Shown here in pieces: positions 1 to 9,658 of a DNA stretch of 64,000 nt. The DNA is taken from NCBI RefSeq assembly GCF_019320115.1, contig NC_089582.1:123281259-123345258 (forward strand). The letters are read 5' to 3'. The notes below the pieces were generated by a model. It saw only the letters and a program-made list of their open reading frames with translations. It was not told the DNA's origin and searched no databases. Source of the stretch: Miscanthus floridulus. Its lineage: Eukaryota; Streptophyta; Magnoliopsida; Poales; Poaceae. Every line of letters starts with the position of its first letter. The stretch's first letter is position 1. Both the position numbers and the translations under genes were made by a program.

Positions 1-68
1 GTGCGATCACTACGCCGTCTGCTCCCTGGCGGGGATTAGCACCCTAGTCCGCCGCGCCGTCCGCCGGG

Positions 69-640
69 GCGGGATGGGATGTGACAACTTTCTGACAATG
101 CTAGGATATGGCATCATCAGTGGACAGACGACCAGCACGGCCCTACCAGGATCAGCGGACATGCCCTAGCACCGCCTGCCATGTTAGCGGGGCCGCACAT
201 AGGAAAAGGAAGACCTGGTATCTTTGAAGTACCTCCTTTGCCTCTGGTTTTTCTCCCATCTATAATCCCTACTCTCCCCTGGCCTATAAAAGGGACGGCA
301 CGACACCCCACTAGGAGGATCGATTCAACACATCACGCATCACATCACACATAGTTGAGCAACAACCAAACTCTCAGCACCCATTTGACCTTTCCATCAG
401 AGACGTAGGATCTGTTCCTCTCTTGTCCGTTTGTAACCCCTACTATGAACTTTTCAGTGCTAATATATAACACGAGCTGCAGCCACGAACTGGACGTAGG
501 GATATTCTGCCCAAACCAGTATAAACCTTGTGTCTTTCTAGCACATCATTCAGGCCGGACGTGTAATAACACAAATTTACTCATTGGGTTGTTAGCCTCT
601 CTTGTGATCTTTGTCGTGGAGTCACACAAGTTTGGATTCT
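69..640 (+). mobile_element. LTR fragment (probable Ty3-gypsy), promoter and R/U5-like part
   Basis: A TATA box (CCTATAAAAGGG near 283) is followed by a CA-rich leader and by text ending near 600 that resembles the R/U5 part of abundant grass gypsy LTRs (CTGGACGTAGGGATATTCTG at 490). No internal region, primer site or polypurine tract follows, so this is a solo or truncated LTR. The exact ends are not resolved and no target duplication was found. The family assignment rests on memory of similar grass LTRs. Confidence 0.5.
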
Positions 641-1190
641 TAATCCATAACTGTCAGGACCAAACAAAATCGCCTAATTACTTGATTGGATTCTGTTAGC
701 TAGGGTGAGCTAGCTAGCTAGCGAATCTAGTGATGATAGATTTATTTGTCATGCACGGGCAAACGGCGACAAGGGCAAGAGTGCGACTTTGCAGCGAAGG
801 AAGTCAGATACAGATCGAGTAGTTGGTAGTAGCTAGGAAGGAGAGCTAGCAAAGCACTTTTCTGACCATTCCTCTGTTTCTACCGCCACCGGCCGCCGGC
901 CGCCGTGGAAGAACGTACCGGCCAGCGGGCATGCCCCTGCGTTTCTTCGGCCGGCAGTTCCCTAGGTAAGTGTATGGGGTGTGTGATACGGCCCAAATGT
1001 CGAGCACAAAGGTTACTGCGATGGTAAATATATTTTTGGTTTCGAGCTTTTTCTACTCCACAAATCGTACTAGTAAAATATCCTTCATCTAAGGTTTGGC
1101 TACGTACGTCATATTTTAGTCACCGTTTGTGTGTCAAAATTTGATTTACCGTTGTTTATTTGGCAACCTTTATTTGTTTTTGGTAATGCT
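641..1190. other. intergenic stretch, nothing recognised
   Basis: AT-rich sequence with a short TAGC run near 700 and a GC-rich patch near 890. No open frame with a recognisable domain and no terminal repeats were seen. Confidence 0.5.
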
Positions 1191-1633
1191 TGGTTTACGA
1201 CGTCCGTCCGTCGGACCAACCCCGCGCGTGACGACCAAGAAAAAACGGTGCGCGCAGTTGCAGTCAGGTGGGGTCAGGACTGATCCTTTCTATGGGGCAG
1301 CGCATGAGAGCATGTGCGGCCATTTGTTCGGCGTGGGGTGCATACGGCGCGGGGCAGCGCATGGGAGCTCATGTGGCCACTCGTTCGACGTGGGGCGCAT
1401 GGGAGCGCATGCGGCCTTCGTGGACGTGGGGTGCATGCGGCATGTGGGGGCCTGCGCATGCGCTGTGACTAGAGAGAAGGACAGGCAAAGAGAGGAGCGT
1501 GGGCCCGTATACTCTGTCTTTGAGCTTAGTATCTTTCATGTGTTTAGATGTATGTTTTATCTGGTGTTGCATGTATTTCATCCGGATGTTGTATGTGTTT
1601 CATCTAGATGTTGCAATGGCTATACATATATAT

Positions 1634-1829
1634 CAGTGTTATCCTAAATATTAAACGGTAAACAGTCGGTCACCTACCGTTTAGCCCATTATTCGGGCAA
1701 AACGGGTGTTTAAACGGGGAAAACGACCGTTTAAACGGTCAAAACAACCAATTAAACGGAAACGATGTACCACCGTGTAGCGTTTAAATGGTGTGTAAAC
1801 GGGCTAAACAGCCGTTTAGGCGAACAGTG
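1634..1829. mobile_element. hAT-type MITE with 8-bp TSD
   Basis: The element starts CAGTGTTATCCTAAA and ends with the imperfect inverse (TTTAGGCGAACAGTG). It is flanked by the 8-bp repeat ATATATAT at 1626-1633 and 1830-1837, the target size typical of hAT. The interior is made of repeated palindromic CCGTTTAAACGG words. No coding capacity. It interrupts a TTGCA-type repeat unit, and removing it restores the unit. Confidence 0.8.
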
Positions 1830-1900
1830 ATATATATTGCAAGTGTATGTTTCATCTGCTTTAGATGTATGTTGCAAGTGTTTTATTTGGATGTTGCATA

Positions 1901-2158
1901 CTCCCTCCGTATGTGTAATTCAAGTCGTTTTGGACAGCGACAGTCTCCAAAGCATAACTTTGACTTCTTATTTTTATAAAAATATTTATTCAAAAGTGAT
2001 ATATGTATATTTTTATGAAAGTATTTTTTTAAGACAAATCTATTCATATGGTTTTCATATTTTCAAACTCAACAACTTAAAAATTATTTATGTTTTATAT
2101 TCCCTATGTTTGACCAAAGTCTTGTCCAAAACGACTTGAATTACCAGTATGGAGGGAG
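1901..2158. mobile_element. Stowaway (Tc1/Mariner) MITE
   Basis: Terminal inverted repeats CTCCCTCCGTATG and CAGTATGGAGGGAG continue inward as AATTCAAGTCGTTTTGGACA and its exact inverse. TA dinucleotides flank both ends (1899-1900, 2159-2160). The AT-rich 258-bp body has no coding capacity. It sits inside the same repeat array as the hAT MITE. Confidence 0.92.
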
Positions 2159-2625
2159 TATGTTTCAGTGGCTATATACATATGTTGCAAGCGTCTATTC
2201 AAAATGTTTCATCTATATATTTCAGATATATGTTGCAAGTGTTTAATCTGGATGTTGCATATGTTGTAGTTGCAAGCGTATGTTGCAAATGTTTCACCTG
2301 TTTCATACGTATGTTGTAGAAGTACTTCATGTTGCAACATTAGCAGGCGCACGAAGGGGGCACATGCGTAGGCAGTCCCATGGGCGCGGTAAGCAAAGCG
2401 GGCGTGGGTGGTCCTGTAGGCACGAGGCGGGCTTCAGCAGACACAAGGCGCACAACTGCATGCGTAGGCGCACCAGTATGCACGCGGGGGAGGGGGGGTG
2501 CAGGCACAACAGTTGCATGCGGGGCAGATGTGTAGGCACAACAGTTGCATGCGTGGGTAGACGTGCATGCGGGGCAGGCTTAGCAACATGCATGATAGGC
2601 ATGACGGGCGCATCAGGCGGGGCAG

Positions 2626-4490
2626 TGAAAGCTCTAGTTTAATTTTGAACAATTGATGAAACCTTAGGTACTAACCTTTGTCTCTAAGTGAATATGAGAT
2701 AGGTTAGTACACACCAAGTGATGGAGCAAAGATGAAGTCCATGGTGATGTTGGTGGACATGTGATGATGATGATCAAGCTCTAAACTTGGAAAAGAAGAA
2801 AAAGAAAAAGAAAATAGGCTCAAGGCAAAGGTATAATTGACAAGGCAATTTTGTTTTGCCACTCAAGACACCTAGTGGGTGTGAGTGGGTTTCGGATAAA
2901 TAGTCGTACTATCAAGAGGGGAGAATCTCGGTTAAAGCGGTTATCAAGTGCCACTAGGTGAAGTGATTCATGCATATGCATTAGGACCTAGTGTGCTAAC
3001 AATTAACCCTTGAAAAGTACTTGAAAAATGCTAACACACTTGCACATGGTGGTGTACACTTGGTGGTGTTGGCACAGTTGAAATGGAGGCGAAGATTTGG
3101 TGAAGAAAAGATTTTTCGGTGTGCTCCAAACTATATGATGGTTCTTGGATTGGAATTATGTGTCGATCCATTATGCTTTGGATCAAATATGCATGTGGGA
3201 TGTGTAGCCCTCTACATAAGCTTTCCAAAATGTCCATGATCATCGAAATCGGAGGTCAGAGCTAAGAGTTATAGTCGTTTTAGTGCTGAGTCTAGAGCTC
3301 AGGACTCTGGCTCAGAACTATCTCCCCTGGGTCCGGTTCTAGAGTCTAGACAATGTCCCTTGGGTCCGGAGCTAGGGTCCGGACCATGTCTTCTGGGTCC
3401 GGTTGAGTGTTTTTACATGTGTTTGGAGGGCATAGGACCCTGAGATGGTCCGGTTGTTGGGTCCGGACCGGGTCCAGAGGGAAAAACCCTCTCTGGAACC
3501 TCTCTGTGTACATCCGGACTCTGAGCTGAATTGGTCCGGACCTCGGTCCGGTTCTAGGGTCCGATACTATGTAGTTTGACGTGTTTTTAGTGACTGTTGA
3601 GATCTAACGGGCGCGTTTGAACGAGTGGACACGGTGGCGAGATCCAGGGGTCCGGACCTTCACCATAGATGGTCCGAAACCATGGTCCGGAGCCTCGGTC
3701 CGGACCTCCTCGAGGGCATAACGGCTATAATTTGTTGGAGGCTCTATAAATAGAGGGCTCTGGACCTCCCCAAGGGCATAACGGCTATAATTTGTTGGGG
3801 GCCCTATAAATAGAGCTTGGTCAGTTTTGGCTCACTCTCTTGGTTATTCTTACATGTGATAGCATCCTTTGAGCTGAGCCAAACCTCTCCCACTCATTCT
3901 CTTGCTTGGTTGTGCATCCTAAGTGAGTTGGGAGTGATCCAAAGTGCATTTGCTTGAGTGATTGCATCTAGTGGCACTTGGGGATCGATTTGATGCGGTT
4001 TTCTTGTTACTCTTGGCGTTTTCCGACGCCTGGATGGCTTGGAGCAGCGGAGGAGTGTTGGCAAGAGTTGTTAATTGTTCTTGGCCACCTCCCGGTGATT
4101 TGTATGGGGTTCTTGTGCCTTCCCCGTGGGAGATCACGAAAGGCAACTCTAGTGGATTGCTCGTGGCTTGTGGATCCGCATCTTGTGTTGGTTGTGCGGC
4201 ACCCGGTTGTGGGTTAGGCGTGTGATGCCTATTAGCGTGTGAACCTCTGAGTGGGTGAATCACCGTAATGAGGACTAGCTTGCCGGCAAGCAAGTGAACC
4301 TCGGTGAAAAATCATTGTGTCAATTGGTACTCTTTGTGATTGTTTTTTCACTTGCCGGCTCATTATAAAATCTCCTACCTCTCTTGCATTTACATTTGTA
4401 GAGATATCTTGTGTAGAGGTAGCTTAGCTAGTTTTTAGTAGCTCTCTAGTGTAGCATAGAAGTAATTAGTTGAGTTCCACCAAGTGACAC
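2626..4490 (+). mobile_element. LTR-type copy of the TGAAAG..CTTTCA family
   Basis: Starts TGAAAGCTCTAGTTTAA, the inverse of the end of the element at 6407-8322, and is collinear with that element in opposite orientation up to about 4470. The shared parts include a CAAGTGCCACTAG segment, a GTCCGG cluster (3290-3720), a CTTGCCGGCAAGC palindrome (about 4280) and a TCTAGTGTAGC segment. The far end is diverged or lost, so no target duplication can be scored. There is no open frame longer than about 125 residues and no pol domain. Probably a degenerate solo LTR. Confidence 0.65.
3702..3815 (+). promoter_or_regulatory. duplicated core promoter in the LTR
   Basis: A 60-bp unit is repeated in tandem (3702-3761 and 3762-3815). 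Each copy contains ATAACGGCTATAATTTGTTG followed by a strong TATA box, CTATAAATAGAG (CTATAAA at 3744 and 3804). The related element at 6407-8322 has only one, weaker, version on the minus strand near 7310. Read as a U3 promoter with two TATA boxes. Confidence 0.6.
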
Positions 4491-5389
4491 AAAATTGTTT
4501 CAGTTAGATCTCTCGCTTTATGTCGGCATGCAGTACTTGCAGTTGCCTCTCATTTCAATGCTATTATCGTAAGGGTTCAGCAATTGGTTGTGTACTCTCC
4601 CTGTACTTTCTCACTTCAAAAGGTTCCGAAAAACTGTCTCAGTAACTCTAACAAGACCTCTATTCAAGCCCTTCTTATATTTTTAAAAGCCTTCAAATGC
4701 CCACACCTCAAAGGCTCAAACCCTCATTCCTAGGGGCTTCGGAGGGGCCTATATTTCTATTTTCCCTATGGATGGAAACCCTATGTCCGTACGAATTCCC
4801 CTCTTGGCTGAAAGCTCCTCTGCTATCCGTTGTCGCCTCCCAAGCCGCCACCGGCCACTCTAGCCGTCTCCGTACCATAGTTCTAGTGCCGGTATCCCTC
4901 CAACCCAGTGCTTTCCCCTCTCCTTAGCGCGGATCCTCCATCCCCGGTGCGAGCAAGGTCCCCAGCGTCGACATCCCTCCTCCTGGCTCCCATGGTGGTG
5001 CCCCCCTCTCCCCGTCCTGGAGTAGAATACACATAGAAAGTCAGAAAAGAGAGAAATTAAGAAACACAACCTAATGTGGAGCTATTGCTGGAGTTGAAGT
5101 CAAAAAACAGGATCCACAAATGTAGAGGCAATCCTTAGATAGTAGAGGCCTTATTTTAGGGGACATTGTAGGAGTTGCTCTCCTATTCTATCTTGAAAGA
5201 AACACAAGTTTGAATGGCATTGCACTTTTCCTTATGCAAGTTGTAATAGCCGTTTTTCTGTCCAGGAAGGTCTATGCATGCGCACGCCCGGTTAGTTGTA
5301 TAAAAGGTAAACATATATAGTGTAGTGTATAATTTTATTGTTTAGTTTGGCGCTTATAAAAGAAGTTAAAAAGCAAAACAAAATATCCT
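4491..5389. other. unassigned sequence, possible MITE remnant
   Basis: A CT-rich segment (4690-5030) could be an old UTR or captured first-exon fragment. The stretch near 5095-5190 (AGGGGACATTGTAGGAGTTG) resembles the end of a small MITE, but no partner end was found. No gene supported. Confidence 0.4.
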
Positions 5390-5900
5390 GTTCTTCATGT
5401 GGGACGTAGCTACTAGTTTCCCGAAGGGTTCTAGATTCCCGCATACGTTTGTCCGCGTGCAATCTATTTTCTCTTGTCAAGGGCGCTTTGCCGCTTTGGC
5501 GTGTGGAGACTTGCAGGAGAGGAGAAGATCAAATCATTTGGCTGCTTAATTGCTTATGCACCGCTTTGTCACGGGCTTAAGATCAAATCATTTGGTTGCT
5601 TATGGATCGCATTGGACAGCTAGACATGATTACCCGTCATTATTATATTTTTCATCTCAGCGTGCACGTACATTCTTTGACGCCGTCGTTCTTTAATTTG
5701 GACCAAGCCAACACATGAAAGAGCAGTGCGTGAGCTAGCTGACGGATTAGGCACGCTAGGAACCTACCTCCTACCCTAGCTTAATTGGATATTTGTGATA
5801 AATAATGCCAATTATAGTGTAGTTCTACTTAACAGGTCTTTTACTGTATAGTTTTGCTGCATTTGTAATTTCAAATAATGTTCAACATGGTGCATTCAAT
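5390..5900. repeat. segmental duplicate, copy 1 (modules x and y)
   Basis: Module x (about 5390-5755) matches 19670-20070 with clear divergence: both contain ACGTTTGTCCG, GGCGTGTGGAGACTTGCAG or a variant, TTGACG, GAGCCAACAC or AAGCCAACAC, and GTGAGCTAGCTG. Module y (about 5758-5900) matches 16606-16770 closely, including AATTGGATATTTGTGATAAA and GTTCAACATGG. No coding potential seen. Confidence 0.75.
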
Positions 5901-6320
5901 CAGGGGAATGAAGGTTACGTTGATAAGTTTCTTCTTTTTACAAAAATCATCATCAATATGAATATATTTAATCATACCTGACTTGCAAGTCACTAATTAT
6001 GGAATATGAACAAATCAATATTTCCATCCTTTAAGTAGATCGTTATGGAAGTTAAAATTACCACTCAAAATCAAGATATTTATTTAGTTCTTACTAAAAG
6101 GGATAATTTTAACCAAAGACAATTTATTATTAAAAAAATCAAAATGAGATGATAGATGTTGTTTTGTGACGATAAAAAAACCATCCAACATTTGTGTTTT
6201 GATTGTCATGTGGTGAGATTTAGGGCATGTTTGGATCCACTACTCTAAACTTTAGACCTCTAAACTTTAGAAGTCTTCAAACAGGTGATCTAAAGTTAGC
6301 TCTAAACTTTAGACCACTTC
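5901..6320. other. AT-rich intergenic DNA with part of a MITE
   Basis: From 6223 the text GGGCATGTTTGGATCCACTA, followed by repeated TCTAAACTTTAGA words, looks like one end of a MITE. The opposite end is absent because the solo LTR begins at 6321. The rest is featureless AT-rich sequence. Confidence 0.45.
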
Positions 6321-6406
6321 TGTAGCACCTTGTTTTAAGAGCAAAACCAGATACACACCATATATGAGCTCAGGAAGTCAAATCTTACATATAGCTACAA
6401 ATAAGG

Positions 6407-8322
6407 TGAAAGGTCCTAATGGCTAGAGGGGGTGAATAGCCTAATAAAATTTCTACAACAACACTTAACAAAGTGGTTAGACAATTATGAGGCGAAGCGA
6501 GTGTTGCGCTAGCCTACTTAAAATACAAGCCACCTACCATAATTCTAGTTTAGATAGTGTCTATTCACACAATAGCAAAGACACTATCCTATGTTAGTGT
6601 GCTCTCAAAGACTAACTAAAGAGCCACACCAACCAAACAAGCAAGCTCTCACAACTAGCTACACTAAAGAGCTTGTCAACTAGTTTATGGTAAAGTAAAG
6701 AGAGTGATTAGGATAGTTATACCGCCGTGTAGATGAAGTACCAATCAATCACAAAGATGAATAACAATGAAGACCAACCACCTCGGAATCAATGATGAAC
6801 ACAATGATTTTTACCGAGGTTCACTTGCTTGCCGGCAAGCTAGTCCTCGTTGTGGCGATTCACTCACTTGGAGGTTCACGCGCTAATTAGCTTCACACGC
6901 CAAACCCTCAATAGGGTGCCACACAACCAACACAAGATGAGGATCACACAAGCCACGAGCAATCCACTAGAGTACTTTTTAGCGCTCCGCCGGGGAAAGG
7001 TCAAGAACCCCTCACAATCACCACGATCAGAGCTGGAGACAATCACCACCTCCGCTCGACGATCCTCGCTGCTCCAAGCCGTCTAGGTGGCGGCAACCAC
7101 CAAGAGTAACAAGCGAAATCCGCAGTGAAACACGAACACCAAGTGCCTCTAGATGCAATCACTCAAGCAATGCACTTGGATCACTCCCAATCTCACTATG
7201 ATGATAAATCAATGATGTAGATGAGTGGGAGGACTTTGGCTTAGCTCACAAGGTTGCTATGTCAATGAAAAATGGCCAAAGATATGAGCCACAGCCGGCC
7301 ATGGGGCTTAAATAGAAGCCCCCACGAAATAGAGCCGTTGTACCTCTTCACTGGGTACTCTGCGCTCTGACCGGATGCTCCGGTCCACTTGACCGGACCC
7401 TGGACTCAGCGTCCGGTCCACAGATGGATGCCACGTGTCATCAGCTTCAAACGCTGTTCGTCAGATTCCAACGGCTATGAAGCTGACCGGACGCTCTGGT
7501 TAAAACTGACCGGACGCTGGAACCTCAGCGTCCGGTCGAGTACAGTAAGGGTCGAAACCTGGTTTTCCTCGACCGGACGTGTCTGGTCCACCTCGACCGG
7601 ACACAGCTCAGCATCCGGTGGTAAACCCTAGCCACTATACCGACAGTCAATGCGACCAGATGCAGGCAGTCAGCGTCCGGTGCTTCTGGATCCAGCGTCT
7701 GGTCACTGGACCGATGCTGGCATCAGCTCTGTTCTCACTTCTATCTTCTCCACCCTTGCTCCAATGTGCCAACCACCAAGAATTTGTATCCGGCGCAATA
7801 GAAAATAGGCATTCCATCCGAGAGAGGGACCCAAACCCATCTCAACCCTGCAAACACCACCTCCTTTGTAGATGTGCCAACACCACCAAGTGTATCACCT
7901 TGTGCACAAGTGTTAGCATATTTTCACAAACAATTTCAAGGGTGTTAGCACTCCACTAGATCCTAAATGCATATGCAATGAGTTAGAGCATCTAGTGGCA
8001 CTTTGATAACTGTATTCCGATACGAGTTTCACCCCTCTTAATAGTACGGCTATCAAACCTAAATGTGATCACACTCTCTAAATGTCTTGATCACTAAAAT
8101 AAAATAGCTCCTACAAGTAATACCTTTGCCTTGAGCTTTTTATTTTTCTCTTTCTTCTTCTCAAGTTTAAGCCCTTGATCATCGCCATGCCATCGTCATT
8201 GTCATGCTATGATCTTTATTAGCTTCTCTACTTGAAGTGTGCTACCTATCTCATGATCACTTGATAAACTAGGTTAGCACTTAGGGTTTCATCAATTCAC
8301 CAAAACTAAACTAGAGCTTTCA
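6407..8322 (-). mobile_element. solo LTR, TGAAAG..CTTTCA family, nested
   Basis: 1916 bp starting TGAAAGGTCCTAATGG and ending CTAGAGCTTTCA, flanked by the 5-bp direct repeat TAAGG (6402-6406 and 8323-8327). TG..CA ends, a 5-bp duplication and no coding region are the signature of a solo LTR. It carries clusters of CCGGACGC/GCGTCCGGTC words (7370-7710). It is inserted in the larger minus-strand LTR and is related to the opposite-strand copy at 2626-4490. Confidence 0.8.
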
Positions 8323-9658
8323 TAAGGGTAATATCGAAACACAATGCTCAATATATAACGTACTTAGTATAAAGGATATAACCTAAGATAGCAAACAACG
8401 GAAAGATAACTCCGATCATCGGGTGAAGACTCCAATTCCATAGGGACAACTGACTGGTTGATCACAAGCCTAACTCCTCCAGACTGGCAATCTGGTACCC
8501 ATCCGGGATTTTTATCCAAATAATTGAAAAATAAAGTAAGCGTAAGTATATGCCGTACTCAACAAATATAATATGGGGTTCATGAGGCTCAAAAGACTGA
8601 CACTGGCTTAACTATAATTAGCTTTTAATGACTCGTGATTTTAGCAATAGGGTGGCAACAAGTTTATTCACAAGCCCATATAAACATATGATCAGGTAAA
8701 CATGAATAATAAATAGCATAAACAGTAATCATTAGTGAGCATCTTCATCATCCGTATCATCATTGTTCATCATCTATTCTGTAAGGGTTCCAAGGTCGCT
8801 CGTGACCGTGAACATGACTGATATACTAGTTTTATACTCTGCAGAAGTTGTACACTTTCACTGTGAGTCGTGATTTACCCTTTCGCCTGAGGTGATCAGC
8901 CTCTTGACCCACTACCAAGGAAGGTCGGCAGGGTTCACTATGAAGCCTTTCAAAGGTTCGTCTAACAAGTTAGGGCCATTAGATTCACTCGACAAATAGA
9001 TGTAGAGCCTCCCTTTCCGATGGCATAATGACGCGCAGCCTGTACACAAGGGGACAGAGGCCACACTATATCCGATTCGTCAAGCCATTCTTACGCCAAT
9101 AAAGGTAACCACTGACAAGCTAGAAAAGGTCCTCATACTGAGCTAAAGCCAGAGCCATGTAGCCCTCACAACCGTACTGTAAGTCCCGGATGTTCGCTTA
9201 CAGATAAGTCCTTAGGGAGAGGAATCTAGAGCACCATAAAAATAGCCCAATGCTCTAGCCCCCTTGTTCCATGTTGCTAAAAAGCATCTTTTAGTGTTTA
9301 TTGTATATACCATTAGTCAAATTATAAGATCATGGCTTCAATTGAGCACTAGCATCATACTACCTAATGCAATAACCAATAGGTGACAAGGAATCCAAGA
9401 TATCAAATAGTTAGGAAAATTTACTATGGTTGCCAAGGTAGACACATGCATATAATTAAAGTGATATTAAGGTGAATAGGACAACAAGGATGATCTCATA
9501 CTATACTTGTCTTAAACCCAGATCCTTCTTCTAGTCCAAATCTTCAAAGGAATCCCTTCTTGATCAACATGTAAAGCTCACCGACTGGACATGATCATAA
9601 AGCACCACACATACATGCATAGCATTCAAACATAACTATATTAGAATAAGAGTGAAAT

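Larger units (their letters stand above)
1230..2640 (-). repeat. dispersed repeat: GC-rich minisatellite plus array of TTGCA/GTTTCATCTGGATG words
   Basis: Two GC-rich minisatellite blocks (period about 57 bp at 1294-1410; about 34 bp at 2499-2580) flank a degenerate array of 25-45 bp units built on TGTTGCAAGTGTTTCATC and GGATGTTGCA. The same array occurs on the other strand at 34570-34990, also beside GC-rich DNA. The array here is split by a hAT MITE and a Stowaway MITE. It is probably the interior of a non-autonomous DNA transposon, but the family is not identified. Confidence 0.6.

Noticed and set aside
1129..1647. Open frame of 172 residues on the plus strand
   Set aside because: It follows a GC-rich minisatellite and the dispersed array. 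Overlapping frames on both strands are equally open, and no domain is recognised.
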